From: a virus
Strand: one strand, 5' to 3'
Length of the DNA: 22,931 bases
IMG/VR virus record: IMGVR_UViG_3300035070_000246
Span: 1 to 22,931 of that record
Shown: positions 8,083-16,266 of the stretch, in pieces
How positions within the stretch are numbered: position 1 is the stretch's first letter
How the letters are laid out: each line of letters begins with the position of its first letter
Made by a program: the position numbers and the translations under genes
Notes under the pieces: generated by a model
The model's database searches: none
Seen by the model: only the letters and a program-made list of their open reading frames with translations
Told to the model about the DNA's origin: nothing

Positions 8083-8770
8083 AACGATATACTCCAATTA
8101 TATGTTTTTTCCAGAAAGGGTAGATACTCTCTCTGCAAGATATTCTGTTTTGTGCATGATGATATAGTAAATCATCACCTAAATATATTCCACAATGATT
8201 ACCTAGTGTGGATCTGATTGCAAAAATAAGTAAGTCCCCTTTTTGCATATTACCTTCAACTTTCTTGAAACCCCAAGTACTAATATACTCTTCTGTGAAA
8301 TAGTCTATTCCTTTTTCCCACCAGTCGTCTTCAAATGGTATTCTTTTTGGTAAGTCAATCCCCTCGGCTTTATAGTAATCTATTCCTGCATCTAAACAGT
8401 CCGAGACTCCAAACTCATAATCTCTACCATACAAAGGCTTTGACAAGGTCTGGGGTTTTATTGTATTTAACTTCATGTCCGGATAACTGAAAATGTGATA
8501 AGGTATCTTCGTAGCATTGCAATAGTTTATATCCGAAATACTAGCCTCATTGCTGGCATCTGGGTGACTATGAACTACAGCTACAATATCGCAGCTTCTT
8601 GATATTTTTAAGTATTGCTGAGAGTCTATTATAAAGTCTTCCGTACCTGTTGCTACGTTATCGCAAGGAAACCATTTTAACTCACCCTTAGCTACTCCTA
8701 ATACTCCGCAACCTTCTTTAGGGTACCACTTTTCAAAATGGGCCTCTATCTCCTCTAAAAATTGTATCAT
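8072..8770 (-). CDS. K-like tail tip protein: JAMM/MPN peptidase plus NlpC/P60 domain
   Basis: This 232-residue protein has the two-domain layout of lambda gpK. The N-terminal JAMM/Mov34 metal-peptidase domain shows E19 in an EGCGVL context and the full H67-x-H69-x7-S77-x2-D80 zinc motif. The C-terminal NlpC/P60 domain shows the catalytic cysteine C125 in GVSDC, a histidine H192 in GNHCGIYLG, and H204/H205. NlpC/P60 enzymes cut peptidoglycan peptides, so it may help the tail cross the cell wall, and the JAMM part may process tail-tip proteins. A longer frame begins at a TTG at 8803, but the ATG at 8770 follows directly after the L stop (TAATATG) and is the better start. It overlaps the I-like gene by 11 bases. 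All catalytic residues of both domains appear present. Confidence 0.94.
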   Translation of the reverse strand: MIQFLEEIEAHFEKWYPKEGCGVLGVAKGELKWFPCDNVATGTEDFIIDSQQYLKISRSCDIVAVVHSHPDASNEASISDINYCNATKIPYHIFSYPDMKLNTIKPQTLSKPLYGRDYEFGVSDCLDAGIDYYKAEGIDLPKRIPFEDDWWEKGIDYFTEEYISTWGFKKVEGNMQKGDLLIFAIRSTLGNHCGIYLGDDLLYHHAQNRISCRESIYPFWKKHIIGVYRYAS

Positions 8771-8771
8771 A

Positions 8772-9974
8772 TTAGAATTTCTGAGTTCCTGGGAACCCTC
8801 CAAAAGGTAAAACGAAGTTTCTCTTCATAAAAGTAGGAGGATTATTATTTGTAAGAGAAGAAGTCGGTGTGAAACCAAATCTACATTGACAAGAATTAAG
8901 TGTCTTTCCGCATAAATCAATCCTAACCCAAAAAGTCTTGTTAGTAGGTAGAATGGTCCCTGCAACACTCGTAGAGGAGTTATGTCCTAGGTAGCATTCA
9001 TATATTGCATTGCTATGTATTACTAAGTCTCCTAAAGAGTAGTCCTTATCTGTAGCATCATGGTCTTCGTAAAGACGCACCTCTTTCCATAATTGCTTGT
9101 CGCTTGTAGTACTTGGCTCTTTAGGTGCGGTTGCAGTATGGGTTACCTGTACCTGCCAGTACTTGCCTCCATTAACTACATAGTGAGGAACATCAGAATT
9201 TACATTGGGCGTACCAATTTCAATGATACCTCGAAACCCGTAGCGCTGGCCTGCTGCCCAAGCAGGGGCGTTCGAAGACTGAATAGCCCACGACTTAGCA
9301 ACTAAAGGAACATCATTTACATCGAAAAAAGCTCGATGAGATGTAGTCGTTCCTGAGTTCAAGTTTAGGTCTACAATTACCTCACTGCCCGATCTAAAAG
9401 AGCAACCTCCTCTAAGGTCTTCTGCTCCTTGGTAGACCCATGAGCAGTATTTCCCTACAACTTCTCTTCTGGGAAGTGTTATGTTTTGTAAATCATAGGG
9501 CGCTGTTACTTCAAAGGTAACAGATGAAGCATTCTGACTCGCGATTCTATCAATAACATATTTGATTACGGAGAACTCAGTAGGTGCAGTTCCTGACGAA
9601 CCTGCAGCATACTCTCCATGTAGATGCTTCTGGAGGGTTCGACGTCTAACTAAAGTTCTACCCACTAGGTCATCGTTTTTGAAGTCTCCTGATATACCCG
9701 TAAATACGCTTACTATATTAGCAAGAGTAAAAGTAGGTCTATGAGATGCTCCATCTGATTGAAGCTCTAATCCCTCGATTAAAATAGGAAAGGCTGTGTA
9801 AGTTCTAAGCGTGTACGGAGCGTTGCTATCTCTAAACTGTACGGTAGTTAAGTCGGACTCAGTGCCTGAATGAAGGTATATTACTGTACCATTAGACAAA
9901 GTCAACTCAAATAGATTGACTAGTGCGGAACCCGGCTCCAGTTGTTGTAAATCTGTTGCAATTATATCACTCAT
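8772..9974 (-). CDS. L-like minor tail protein with inserted carbohydrate-binding-like repeats
   Basis: This corresponds to lambda gpL, a tail-tip protein that binds a 4Fe-4S cluster. The likely cluster ligands are C177 (KYCSW), C191 (GGCSF), C355 and C362 (CGKTLNSC). The last pair has the same seven-residue offset as in lambda gpL. At 400 residues it is far longer than lambda gpL (about 230). The extra length is an insertion of about 145 residues between C191 and C355. It contains two units that resemble type 5/12 carbohydrate-binding (chitin-binding type 3) modules: WAAGQ... to LWKEV (about 239-299) and YSLGDLVIHSNAIYECYLG to FWVRI (about 312-352). The ATG overlaps the stop of the M-like gene as ATGA. 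The assignment to gpL is firm; the sugar-binding role is inferred. Confidence 0.93.
   Translation of the reverse strand: MSDIIATDLQQLEPGSALVNLFELTLSNGTVIYLHSGTESDLTTVQFRDSNAPYTLRTYTAFPILIEGLELQSDGASHRPTFTLANIVSVFTGISGDFKNDDLVGRTLVRRRTLQKHLHGEYAAGSSGTAPTEFSVIKYVIDRIASQNASSVTFEVTAPYDLQNITLPRREVVGKYCSWVYQGAEDLRGGCSFRSGSEVIVDLNLNSGTTTSHRAFFDVNDVPLVAKSWAIQSSNAPAWAAGQRYGFRGIIEIGTPNVNSDVPHYVVNGGKYWQVQVTHTATAPKEPSTTSDKQLWKEVRLYEDHDATDKDYSLGDLVIHSNAIYECYLGHNSSTSVAGTILPTNKTFWVRIDLCGKTLNSCQCRFGFTPTSSLTNNNPPTFMKRNFVLPFGGFPGTQKF
8913..9350 (-). other. Insertion in the L-like gene with two CBM5/12-like units
   Basis: Residues about 209-354 lie between the second and third predicted iron-sulphur cysteines. 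Both units share the pattern of an early Tyr-x-x-Gly, a central aromatic pair (KYWQVQVTH and IYECYLGH), a proline and then Trp near the end (LWKEV and FWVRI), as in small chitin- or polysaccharide-binding modules. C327 within the insert is probably not a cluster ligand. Confidence 0.6.
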
Positions 9975-10351
9975 GGCTCATAAACTCTTCTTAGTTCTAC
10001 TGTTAATGTGTAAAAATCGTCGTAGGTGTACATAGTTGCATAAGTAGCGCAAACCACTTTCACATCTTTTTCACCTGTTCTAGTTGTATTGTTTGAGTCT
10101 GGTAAAGTCAGTGTAAAAGCTGAGGCACCCGCCATTGTATCCAAAAAGACAACTACATCGTCTACAAACTCTTTCGTTCTAGTATTGAAGCTTAGACTAT
10201 ACTTCTCTTCGATGGTATTTATACCATTTTTTGTTCTCTGCTCATATCCGTCCCCAAACTTTGCGCTAATAACTCTAGGGGTAGTGGCTCGTGTCAAAGA
10301 TTTATCAGGAGTAGCATAGCTAATGCCTGTATATATGAATCCCAATGCCAT
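9971..10351 (-). CDS. M-like minor tail protein
   Basis: This 126-residue protein matches the lambda gpM family, a component of the tail tip next to the distal tube. The diagnostic motif is ISAKFGDGYEQR near residues 28-39, followed by a compact beta-rich body with an FTLTLPDS strand and a VELRRV C-terminal strand. Its length is close to lambda gpM (about 109). It lies between the tape measure and the L-like gene, its place in lambda. The ATG overlaps the tape-measure stop as TAATG and is preceded by GGAG seven bases upstream. The stop overlaps the L start as ATGA. It probably forms the ring connecting the tail tube to the tip. Confidence 0.92.
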   Translation of the reverse strand: MALGFIYTGISYATPDKSLTRATTPRVISAKFGDGYEQRTKNGINTIEEKYSLSFNTRTKEFVDDVVVFLDTMAGASAFTLTLPDSNNTTRTGEKDVKVVCATYATMYTYDDFYTLTVELRRVYEP

Positions 10352-13300
10352 TATGCTGCTCCGTAGGGACTAAGTATCCCGCCTGATCGTTTCTGAGTAT
10401 GCAACTCTTTTTGAACCGCGGCAGCGACTGCGGCCCCCATTTTCTTCATATCCATACCTTGTCCGCCTTGTGTAGTCGCCTGTCCATCGCTTGCAACATT
10501 TACTGTAATATTGTTATTTGTGATAGCACCTGATCCTTTCATTTCGACAGGAATTGAGTTGCCATTCGGCAGAGGTACTACTGCTTCTGTTCCATGTAAT
10601 ACTGCAGGGTATCCCGAAGTGGAACCTCTTGCTACACCGCCGGCTGAGTAACCTTTAGGAGGCATGGCTATGCCTCCGTTTCTAAACCCTCTGCTGTTTC
10701 CCAGATGCCTTCCGCCCCCAAAGCTACTGCCACCTGTATATGCTCCAGCCTGACCTGCACCCCTGTGTCCGCCCGATGTAGTGACTGTAGTCCCACCACT
10801 AAATCCGCCTATCGCCATTTTGAGAAGTTTAACGACTATCAGCTCCGCAATTACTTGAGTCAACGCTTTCAAAATTCCTTGAGCCATGCTCGCAAAAGCC
10901 TGTTTTACCGTCATAGTACCGTCTATCAAACCAGCAAACGCAGTTGTCATATTAGACTCAACAGCACCGGCCAGAGTCTGTGTAATCTTGTGGCCGTCTG
11001 TTAGCGCAAGGTTGGCTCTTCTAACAAGGTCTTCTTGCAAAATTAGTTCACCATTTATCTTTTCCAGCTCTGCTAGCTGTGCTTGTGTAGGGTTTACTAC
11101 TGTTTGTAGCATATCCCTTTTTAATTCGGCCTGCTCACGCATCTGATTAAGTTTTAACTCAGCCTGTGCTACTTTATTTAGTTCTTCTCTACGCTTTTTA
11201 AGTCCAGGAAACTCTATATCAGGAGCATCTAAGGTTTGCGCTATATTTAACGTTTGAGCCTCTGAGGCGTGGCGTAGTTTTTGCTCATTTAACTCTCTAA
11301 TTAAAGCGATCTCAGCAGTTAGTCCTTTGATTCTCTTCTGTTGCGCCTCCGCCTCTACAGCATTTGCGGCTTGTATAGAATTCTCTAGCTCTAGCTGTGA
11401 GTTAAGCGTTTGCAAATACTTCTCTGCCTCTGTCTTTGGAAAGAGCTTGTCTCGCAAGGCTTGCCCTGTTCTAGCATTTTCGATACGAAGTTTGGTAACT
11501 TGAGCTATCTGCTTACCCAAGTTTTGATAGTTAAGTATTGCTGCTAATAAGGCGCCTTTTTCTAGCTTCCTGCCTGCTAGAGAGAAGGTAAGTACTCTAT
11601 GTAGTTCTTTACCTTGGGCACTGTTTTTTAGCTTAGCATCTGTTTCCATATCCAGAACCGCTAATACGTCTGTAAGTTGAGTTCTAAACTCTTTTGTTGA
11701 GGCGATCTGAGCCTCTAAGCTGTCTCGATACTGCTGAGACGCGGGTGTATCCATAGTATCTCTCAGCTCTCGGATCTGTGTCTGTAGCGCCTGCCTAGCA
11801 GAACGATTCTGTTTTCCTGTACCCAGAGCGTCTAGCTCAGTTTTTAGAAGCGCTAATTTATTCTTACTCCCAGTCGCAGCCGCATCCAGAAGTTTTAAGT
11901 CTGCTACTGCAGAAGCAGAAGAGTTAATCCCTTTGGTTAGCTTTTCAAGATCTGTGGCGCTATAGTTAGAGAAAGCTTTACCAATATTCATGATAACGGC
12001 TTCTGTGGCAGTGCCTTCCCTATTTATCTCTTTCTGTATAACTAAAAAGTGTTTTAGATCTGCGGACACTTCTTGCATCTTCTCCCCAAGGCGATCCGTC
12101 GCTTTAGTTACTTCCTCTGTAGCCTCTTTTTGGCCAAAAAGACCTTTTACAACCATAGCTATACTGGCGAGCATTCCAAACCACCCAATGGCACTAAATG
12201 CCACGCTCATGAATCTTGCTGCGCCAGCCCCAAAGGACGCGACTCTTGCCATACTTGATTTTGCAAAAAGCTCGAACTTTTTCAGTCCTAGCTTTTTTTG
12301 TTCTTGTGCGTTATTAAAGTCTGCAACCATGCGTTTATTAGCTACGGTATTTGCTCTCTGCATGTTAGCTAAATGCGTAAGGAAGTCTTTTAACTCTTTT
12401 CCACGCAAAAGCTTTTTCTTTGTCACTTCATCTCTCAGTACTTTTATCTGTCGATTGCTTAATTGCTTTCCTGCCTGCGCTTGAGCGAGGATAGATCGGG
12501 AGGCTCCTGGGGGCAGCCCTTTGAGTGCGCCTGCAACTCCTGCTTGTGCCGCTCTTGGGTCTACGTCTGGTTTGCGAGCGTTTAAGGCTTTTTGATAGTC
12601 TTCTGCGCGCTTAGTAGCAGACTTAAAACTTGCGTCAGCAGTTGTAGCTATAGCTGCTGTTGCAGCCGCAACATTTGCCAAGCCTGGGAGGACAGCTGTT
12701 AATACGGGCTTCATTAAAAGGCCAAAAGCTAAAAGAGCTAGTCTAGGTGTTTCAATTAAAAGATCCGCTAAAGGCCCTGCAGCTTTTTCTGCCAGCAGCT
12801 TTAACTTATTGGTAACATCATCGAAAGCTTTGCCTAGTTTTGCATATCTATTGCTACCTACGGAGGTTATATCCATTATTCTGCCGTACTTTTCTTCTGC
12901 TTGACGTAGAACCTCGTTAGTAACTGCCTGGGACTTCTCAAAAGTAGTTAAAGCTTTAACATCCTTGTTAATAGCAAGAGCGTAATTTTTACTTGCGGTT
13001 TCTAGACGGAGAATAATACCCAGTTCATCGAGCAGTTCTGGTTCTGCTTTTGTTACACCACGAACGAGTCGATTAAAGGAGTCAGTAACATCGCGACCAA
13101 GCATAGCACTCGCATCTTTTGCGGCCTTACCAAGACGAATAAGCTGATCAGGATCTAGTCCAGATGCAATACCTATAGCTGCTGCTTGAGAAGCCTCCTG
13201 AAAAGTTACCTGAGCGTCTGTTGCTGCAATAATATCACTTGTAAGACTCTTCATCGCAATACCAGTAGCCGAGGAATAAGCGACCTGGCCTTGCTGTAGG

Positions 13301-13596
13301 ATCTTGAGATCTCCTGCTCGCTTTAGAAAGTTATATGCTGCACTTATGGCAAAAAGAGATGCGGCTAAGGTTGCATAGGCGGCTACTAAACCTCCTGTGC
13401 CCTGCTGCATCTTAGAGAAGGCTTTCGTACTATTAGACGTGGCGTTTGCGACACCTTTGTGCTTTTTTGAGTACTTGTCGGAGCTATTAGCAGCTTGGTC
13501 TAAACCTTTAGCGGCATTTTTTGCGCCTAGGCCAACCTTCTTGGTTGTACCCTTGTCATCTACTTTTACGTCTATTTGAACTTTATTTTTCGACAT
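10351..13596 (-). CDS. Tape measure protein
   Basis: This 1081-residue protein sets tail length and is probably ejected with the DNA. It has the expected tape-measure layout: a basic polar N-terminus, long helical regions with heptad-like Ala/Leu/Glu/Lys stretches (for example 250-275 and 570-900), and several hydrophobic segments (about 68-92, 280-320, 464-488 and just before the C-terminal Gly-rich region). The last 150 residues or so are Gly-rich and contain GYSAGGVARG and LHGTEAVVPLPNG, a motif frequent at the C-terminus of phage tape measures. By the usual 0.15 nm per residue rule, a tail near 160 nm is expected (an estimate). It begins with a TAATG overlap with the G-T frame and has AAAGG just upstream, so its synthesis is tied to the frameshifted G-T product. 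Confidence 0.97.
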   Translation of the reverse strand: MSKNKVQIDVKVDDKGTTKKVGLGAKNAAKGLDQAANSSDKYSKKHKGVANATSNSTKAFSKMQQGTGGLVAAYATLAASLFAISAAYNFLKRAGDLKILQQGQVAYSSATGIAMKSLTSDIIAATDAQVTFQEASQAAAIGIASGLDPDQLIRLGKAAKDASAMLGRDVTDSFNRLVRGVTKAEPELLDELGIILRLETASKNYALAINKDVKALTTFEKSQAVTNEVLRQAEEKYGRIMDITSVGSNRYAKLGKAFDDVTNKLKLLAEKAAGPLADLLIETPRLALLAFGLLMKPVLTAVLPGLANVAAATAAIATTADASFKSATKRAEDYQKALNARKPDVDPRAAQAGVAGALKGLPPGASRSILAQAQAGKQLSNRQIKVLRDEVTKKKLLRGKELKDFLTHLANMQRANTVANKRMVADFNNAQEQKKLGLKKFELFAKSSMARVASFGAGAARFMSVAFSAIGWFGMLASIAMVVKGLFGQKEATEEVTKATDRLGEKMQEVSADLKHFLVIQKEINREGTATEAVIMNIGKAFSNYSATDLEKLTKGINSSASAVADLKLLDAAATGSKNKLALLKTELDALGTGKQNRSARQALQTQIRELRDTMDTPASQQYRDSLEAQIASTKEFRTQLTDVLAVLDMETDAKLKNSAQGKELHRVLTFSLAGRKLEKGALLAAILNYQNLGKQIAQVTKLRIENARTGQALRDKLFPKTEAEKYLQTLNSQLELENSIQAANAVEAEAQQKRIKGLTAEIALIRELNEQKLRHASEAQTLNIAQTLDAPDIEFPGLKKRREELNKVAQAELKLNQMREQAELKRDMLQTVVNPTQAQLAELEKINGELILQEDLVRRANLALTDGHKITQTLAGAVESNMTTAFAGLIDGTMTVKQAFASMAQGILKALTQVIAELIVVKLLKMAIGGFSGGTTVTTSGGHRGAGQAGAYTGGSSFGGGRHLGNSRGFRNGGIAMPPKGYSAGGVARGSTSGYPAVLHGTEAVVPLPNGNSIPVEMKGSGAITNNNITVNVASDGQATTQGGQGMDMKKMGAAVAAAVQKELHTQKRSGGILSPYGAA

Positions 13597-14431
13597 TAGC
13601 CTTTCACGTTATGGGTGAAATTTTTTCCACCGCCCGCAGAGCTCTTTCGTTCCTCTGCCTTTCGTTTTCTTTCTGACTCTTCTGCTCTAGTTTGTACTAT
13701 GAGTCCTTCGTACAATTTCAGTATATACATCATTGTGCGTGGCTCTTCAACTTCATACAAACTAAACAAGTATTCTATATTTCCCCACTGTTTCCCCAGG
13801 TAGCTACCAGACATGCCTTCCCATTTGTCTTCGAGTAGTCCAAATAGAAAAAATGCCACTTGGACCTCCACGGGAAAATCCGAGGGGTCGAGCGGCATCT
13901 TTTGGGGGTCGGGCTCTTGCCCTAATTCTTCGCAGATACGTAAATACTTATCTAAATCAAGTGACTTAGACTGCTTTACATATCTCTCAAGTAGGGCGTT
14001 TATCTCCCCTACTTGTTCCCAGTAAAATTTTCTAGATCGCCCACTGTCTCAGTAACCCAGCTATCAAAGTCGCTGGAGTTTCTCATCAAAAGTTCTGCGT
14101 TGTCGTGGGTGTATGCAAGTTCATCGTCTGGGTCAAGTTCCGAGATATCTACCAAAAGAAGCTCTTCTAGGTAACGATACTTTAGGCCTGTCCAGCCTTT
14201 AATGACTGCTTTACAGTATTCTAATAAAAACTTATCTTCGTCAAGAATTTCTTCAGGCTGACGAGTCTTTTTACTAAACTTAGTGCTAACACATTTCTTA
14301 CGAAGCTTTACTAACTCTTCTCTGCCCAAATAACATAGGCTTACTTCCATTCCTGTGTAACCGGGGAAGTCAACTGATACTGTCTTACTTGGTGTCATTA
14401 GAGTGGCTAATGAAATAGGGGTGTCGCTCAT
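13596..14431 (-). CDS. Tail assembly chaperone G-T fusion made by -1 ribosomal frameshift
   Basis: The minor product reads the G frame to codons 135-136 (AAT TTT), shifts back one base, and continues YWEQVGEINALLERY... through the 13596-14024 frame to a TAA at 13598-13596. This adds 142 residues to 136 and makes 278, very near lambda gpG-T. The downstream frame is open across 13899-14023 with no start codon, so an independent gene beginning at the ATG at 13898 is unlikely; that ATG also lacks a Shine-Dalgarno site. The T extension ends in a charged Arg/Glu/Lys region. In lambda, gpG coats the tape measure and the T part recruits tail tube subunits; the same role is inferred here. The shift signal is described separately. 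Confidence 0.9.
13988..14030 (-). promoter_or_regulatory. Programmed -1 frameshift signal: slippery heptamer and stem-loop
   Basis: The heptamer A AAT TTT (14030-14024), an X XXY YYZ site in the correct G frame, is followed by an eight-base spacer and a perfect 9-bp stem (CAAGTAGGG/CCCTACTTG, 14015-14007 and 13996-13988) with a 10-base loop. The G stop codon lies within the stem. Slippery site, spacing and structure all match known -1 frameshift elements. Confidence 0.92.
14009..14431 (-). CDS. Tail assembly chaperone, G-like (unshifted product)
   Basis: This 140-residue protein is the same length as lambda gpG and sits immediately upstream of the tape measure. It is acidic in its C-terminal half (for example DISELDPDDELAY), with an N-terminal ISLATLMTPSKTVSVDFPG segment like that of other phage tail chaperones. 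The slippery site is at codons 135-136, five codons before the TAG stop, so most ribosomes should terminate and make this form. The start is preceded by AAGGA six bases away. It is the first gene after promoter P2. The role is to bind the hydrophobic tape measure and keep it soluble while the tube assembles. The assignment rests on position, length and frameshift layout more than on strong sequence motifs. Confidence 0.92.
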   Translation of the reverse strand: MSDTPISLATLMTPSKTVSVDFPGYTGMEVSLCYLGREELVKLRKKCVSTKFSKKTRQPEEILDEDKFLLEYCKAVIKGWTGLKYRYLEELLLVDISELDPDDELAYTHDNAELLMRNSSDFDSWVTETVGDLENFTGNK

Positions 14432-14505
14432 GTTTTATCCTTTCTATATAAATTATGGTTAAAGAGCAGGAAAGTTATTTTCCGTGCTTCTATTTTGTAC
14501 TACAT

Positions 14506-14534
14506 AGTATAATGCAGTAGGACCTAAAAGTCAA
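14506..14534 (-). promoter_or_regulatory. Near-consensus sigma70 promoter P2
   Basis: TTGACT (14529-14534), a 17-base spacer and TATACT (14506-14511) lie just downstream of the tube-gene terminator and about 75 bases before the G-like start. Each box differs from consensus by one base. It would drive chaperones, tape measure and tip genes. The leader contains a small GGAAA/TTTCC inverted repeat at 14469-14483. Confidence 0.85.
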
Positions 14535-14556
14535 GAACTATTTTTTACAGGGGACG

Positions 14557-14582
14557 AAAAAAGGGACCGAAGTCCCTTTTTA
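14557..14582. terminator. Bidirectional intrinsic terminator after the major tail protein gene
   Basis: GGGAC and GTCCC form a stem closed by a CUUCGG-type tetraloop on the minus strand (14563-14576). It is flanked by A/T runs that extend the stem and provide a six-base U-tract (14562-14557) in the direction of transcription. The other strand also ends in a U-run. It separates the tube gene from promoter P2. Confidence 0.93.
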
Positions 14583-14600
14583 GCGAGTTACATTTTTATA

Positions 14601-15749
14601 TTAGACTGCTAGGCCCTTATAAACAATTGTAGCTTCATCTGCGTTATTGATAGTAGTAGGCAAAGCATGGAAGTTAACCTCTAATGAGATTACGTCTTCA
14701 ATACTATGCGTAGGTACTTCTAAATGACAGGTCGGTAAAGTTACTTTCATTGTAGGAGCAGAAGTACCGCCGATGTCAAACACTAGGTTGAAATCGTTAG
14801 TTACAATACCTGTAGACTCAATTAAGTCTTCAAACAAGTCTGCGCTTCCTGCTGAAGAATTGCTCAAGTAACAAGTAAAGCTTCCGCCAATATTACGTGT
14901 ACCAGTTACGTGACCAATCGGCTGATTGATTACACCCAGAGTTTCTGGGGTCAGGTAAGTAATGTTGTTCTCAAAATTCAAGCTTCCGCCTGTTAATGTA
15001 AGAGTGTACGAACCAACAATAGAGCCTTCTGCAGTATTTCCTGTAGTAGTCAAAGTAGTAAGACGGTTACGAATAAAGTTATTCGTAGCAGAGATACCTT
15101 CATTGATAGTCACAGTAGGGACATCAGTGGCGTTAATTTCTGTAATAAGAGATGCAAAGCCAGCCCAGTTAATAGTAGCAATACCATCAATATCAAAATC
15201 AATACCTGCACTATTTACTACGGAAGATGTTAGTTTGTAAGCCTGGTGAGTTGCGTCGGCGATAGTGCCACTACCCATTACAAAGTAAATATCATAGGTC
15301 TTTAAAGTTACTAAGTTTGAACCTTCGAAATCAATGGTACAAGTTGTGGTGGTGTTGGCAATATTATCAGACCAAACGGACTCGCCACCACCTGAAGAAG
15401 GGGTGAAACCTGCATTACCTACTAAACCGTTCCAAAGGGCTTCTTCGACTGCGTGCACGTGTGCGTCGGAACCAGTATCTTCCCAACCGCCTGTGGCTGC
15501 CGCAGTAGACGCAAAAGGACGTGCATATGTGCTGAAAGACCATTCTGCAGGTGCATAAGAGTCATTGAACATTTGACGAGCGCGTCGGCTAGTTGTACCA
15601 CCTGAAGTGGCCATTTCGTTTAGAGTAATTTCGGAAGCATTGGTAGCTTGAGAAAAAGAAAATCCGTCAAGAACCGGAATCTCCCATGTTGTAGTACCGT
15701 CTGATACCATTACTCTGGTGTTTCTGCTAAAAAATAAATTATCAGCCAT
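14601..15749 (-). CDS. Major tail (tube) protein
   Basis: This 382-residue protein has the signature of a siphovirus tube protein: an N-terminal FFSRNTRVMVSDG with WEIPVLDGFSFSQAT, then MATSGGTTSRRARQMFND and an APAEWSFSTYARP segment (roughly residues 45-80). The C-terminal half contains INQPIGHVTGTRNIGGSFTCYL and ends with a MKVTLPTCHLEVPTHSIEDVISLEVNFHAL-type segment that closes the tube fold. It is larger than the lambda tube protein gpV (246), perhaps because of an added outward-facing domain in the middle (about residues 115-245). A strong AGGAG site lies eight bases before the ATG. A UUCG-loop terminator follows directly, as expected for one of the most abundant transcripts. Its place between tail terminator and chaperones is the classical order. 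Confidence 0.95.
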   Translation of the reverse strand: MADNLFFSRNTRVMVSDGTTTWEIPVLDGFSFSQATNASEITLNEMATSGGTTSRRARQMFNDSYAPAEWSFSTYARPFASTAAATGGWEDTGSDAHVHAVEEALWNGLVGNAGFTPSSGGGESVWSDNIANTTTTCTIDFEGSNLVTLKTYDIYFVMGSGTIADATHQAYKLTSSVVNSAGIDFDIDGIATINWAGFASLITEINATDVPTVTINEGISATNNFIRNRLTTLTTTGNTAEGSIVGSYTLTLTGGSLNFENNITYLTPETLGVINQPIGHVTGTRNIGGSFTCYLSNSSAGSADLFEDLIESTGIVTNDFNLVFDIGGTSAPTMKVTLPTCHLEVPTHSIEDVISLEVNFHALPTTINNADEATIVYKGLAV

Positions 15750-15813
15750 GAGTTAATCTCCTGTATTATCTTGAAAAGGCTTGGGCGTGAGCTTTTGCTC
15801 GTGCCAGCATTTT

Positions 15814-16266
15814 CTAATATCGAACCTCTATCAGCATCTCCCCGACGCCTAAAGGTTCAAGTACACCTTCATCAGTATCTATACTGATTATAGTGATTTG
15901 TTGTGTAGACTGACTGTTACCTGTACGATCAGTATACGTTAATCGTGAATTTTCTTCTATTACGGTTTCTATATCTTCTAAGAGGCCGTCTAAGGCAGCT
16001 ACAGAGTCTTCATCATGTACATAACATCTAATAGTTATAGACATAAATCTATCTTTGTACCCAGCACCTTGATACGCTCTTGTTTCTGAGCCTGCGTTCA
16101 AATGTACTGCAGGAAACTCCTCTACTTCATCCCAAAACTTTAGTCTTGGAGACACATTATCGTTTAACTCGGTCAGGTACGCACCTCCTCCGTCAATCGA
16201 TTTTAGCTTTGCCACAAGAGCATTGATAATGCTCAGGCGTCTTGTGGTATAGTCTCTTTCTGCCAT
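15814..16266 (-). CDS. Tail terminator protein (U-like)
   Basis: This 150-residue protein fits the tail terminator family (lambda gpU, HK97 gp9/10-type), which caps the tube and joins it to the head. It shows the family layout of an N-terminal helix RLSIINALVAKLKSI, a FPAVHLNAGSE segment, a central strand MSITIRCYVHDED, a helix LLEDIETVIEEN and closing strands ending GEMLIEVRY. It starts in a TAATG overlap with the 453-residue gene, with AGGAG six bases upstream, and is followed by 64 non-coding bases before the tube gene. Position and fold pattern make the call good. Confidence 0.88.
   Translation of the reverse strand: MAERDYTTRRLSIINALVAKLKSIDGGGAYLTELNDNVSPRLKFWDEVEEFPAVHLNAGSETRAYQGAGYKDRFMSITIRCYVHDEDSVAALDGLLEDIETVIEENSRLTYTDRTGNSQSTQQITIISIDTDEGVLEPLGVGEMLIEVRY

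Noticed and set aside
8083-8097. TTG start at 8097 for the I-like gene (5 extra residues)
   Set aside because: The TTG lies next to the GGAG site that best serves the ATG at 8082, and the family N-terminus begins at that ATG.
8771-8803. TTG start at 8803 for the K-like gene (11 extra residues)
   Set aside because: TTG without a good ribosome site and overlapping L by 32 bases; the ATG at 8770 directly after the L stop fits better.
11990-12484. Plus-strand open frame of 164 codons within the tape measure gene
   Set aside because: Antisense shadow of a long helical coding region; no ribosome site or recognisable protein features.
13596-13898. Separate 100-residue gene starting with ATG at 13898
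   Set aside because: No Shine-Dalgarno site, and the frame is open upstream to the slippery heptamer, so it is the C-terminal part of the frameshifted G-T protein.
15766-15810. Mini-ORF of 14 codons (MLARAKAHAQAFSR) before the tail tube gene
   Set aside because: No ribosome-binding site and too short to judge; a leader peptide cannot be excluded but is not supported.
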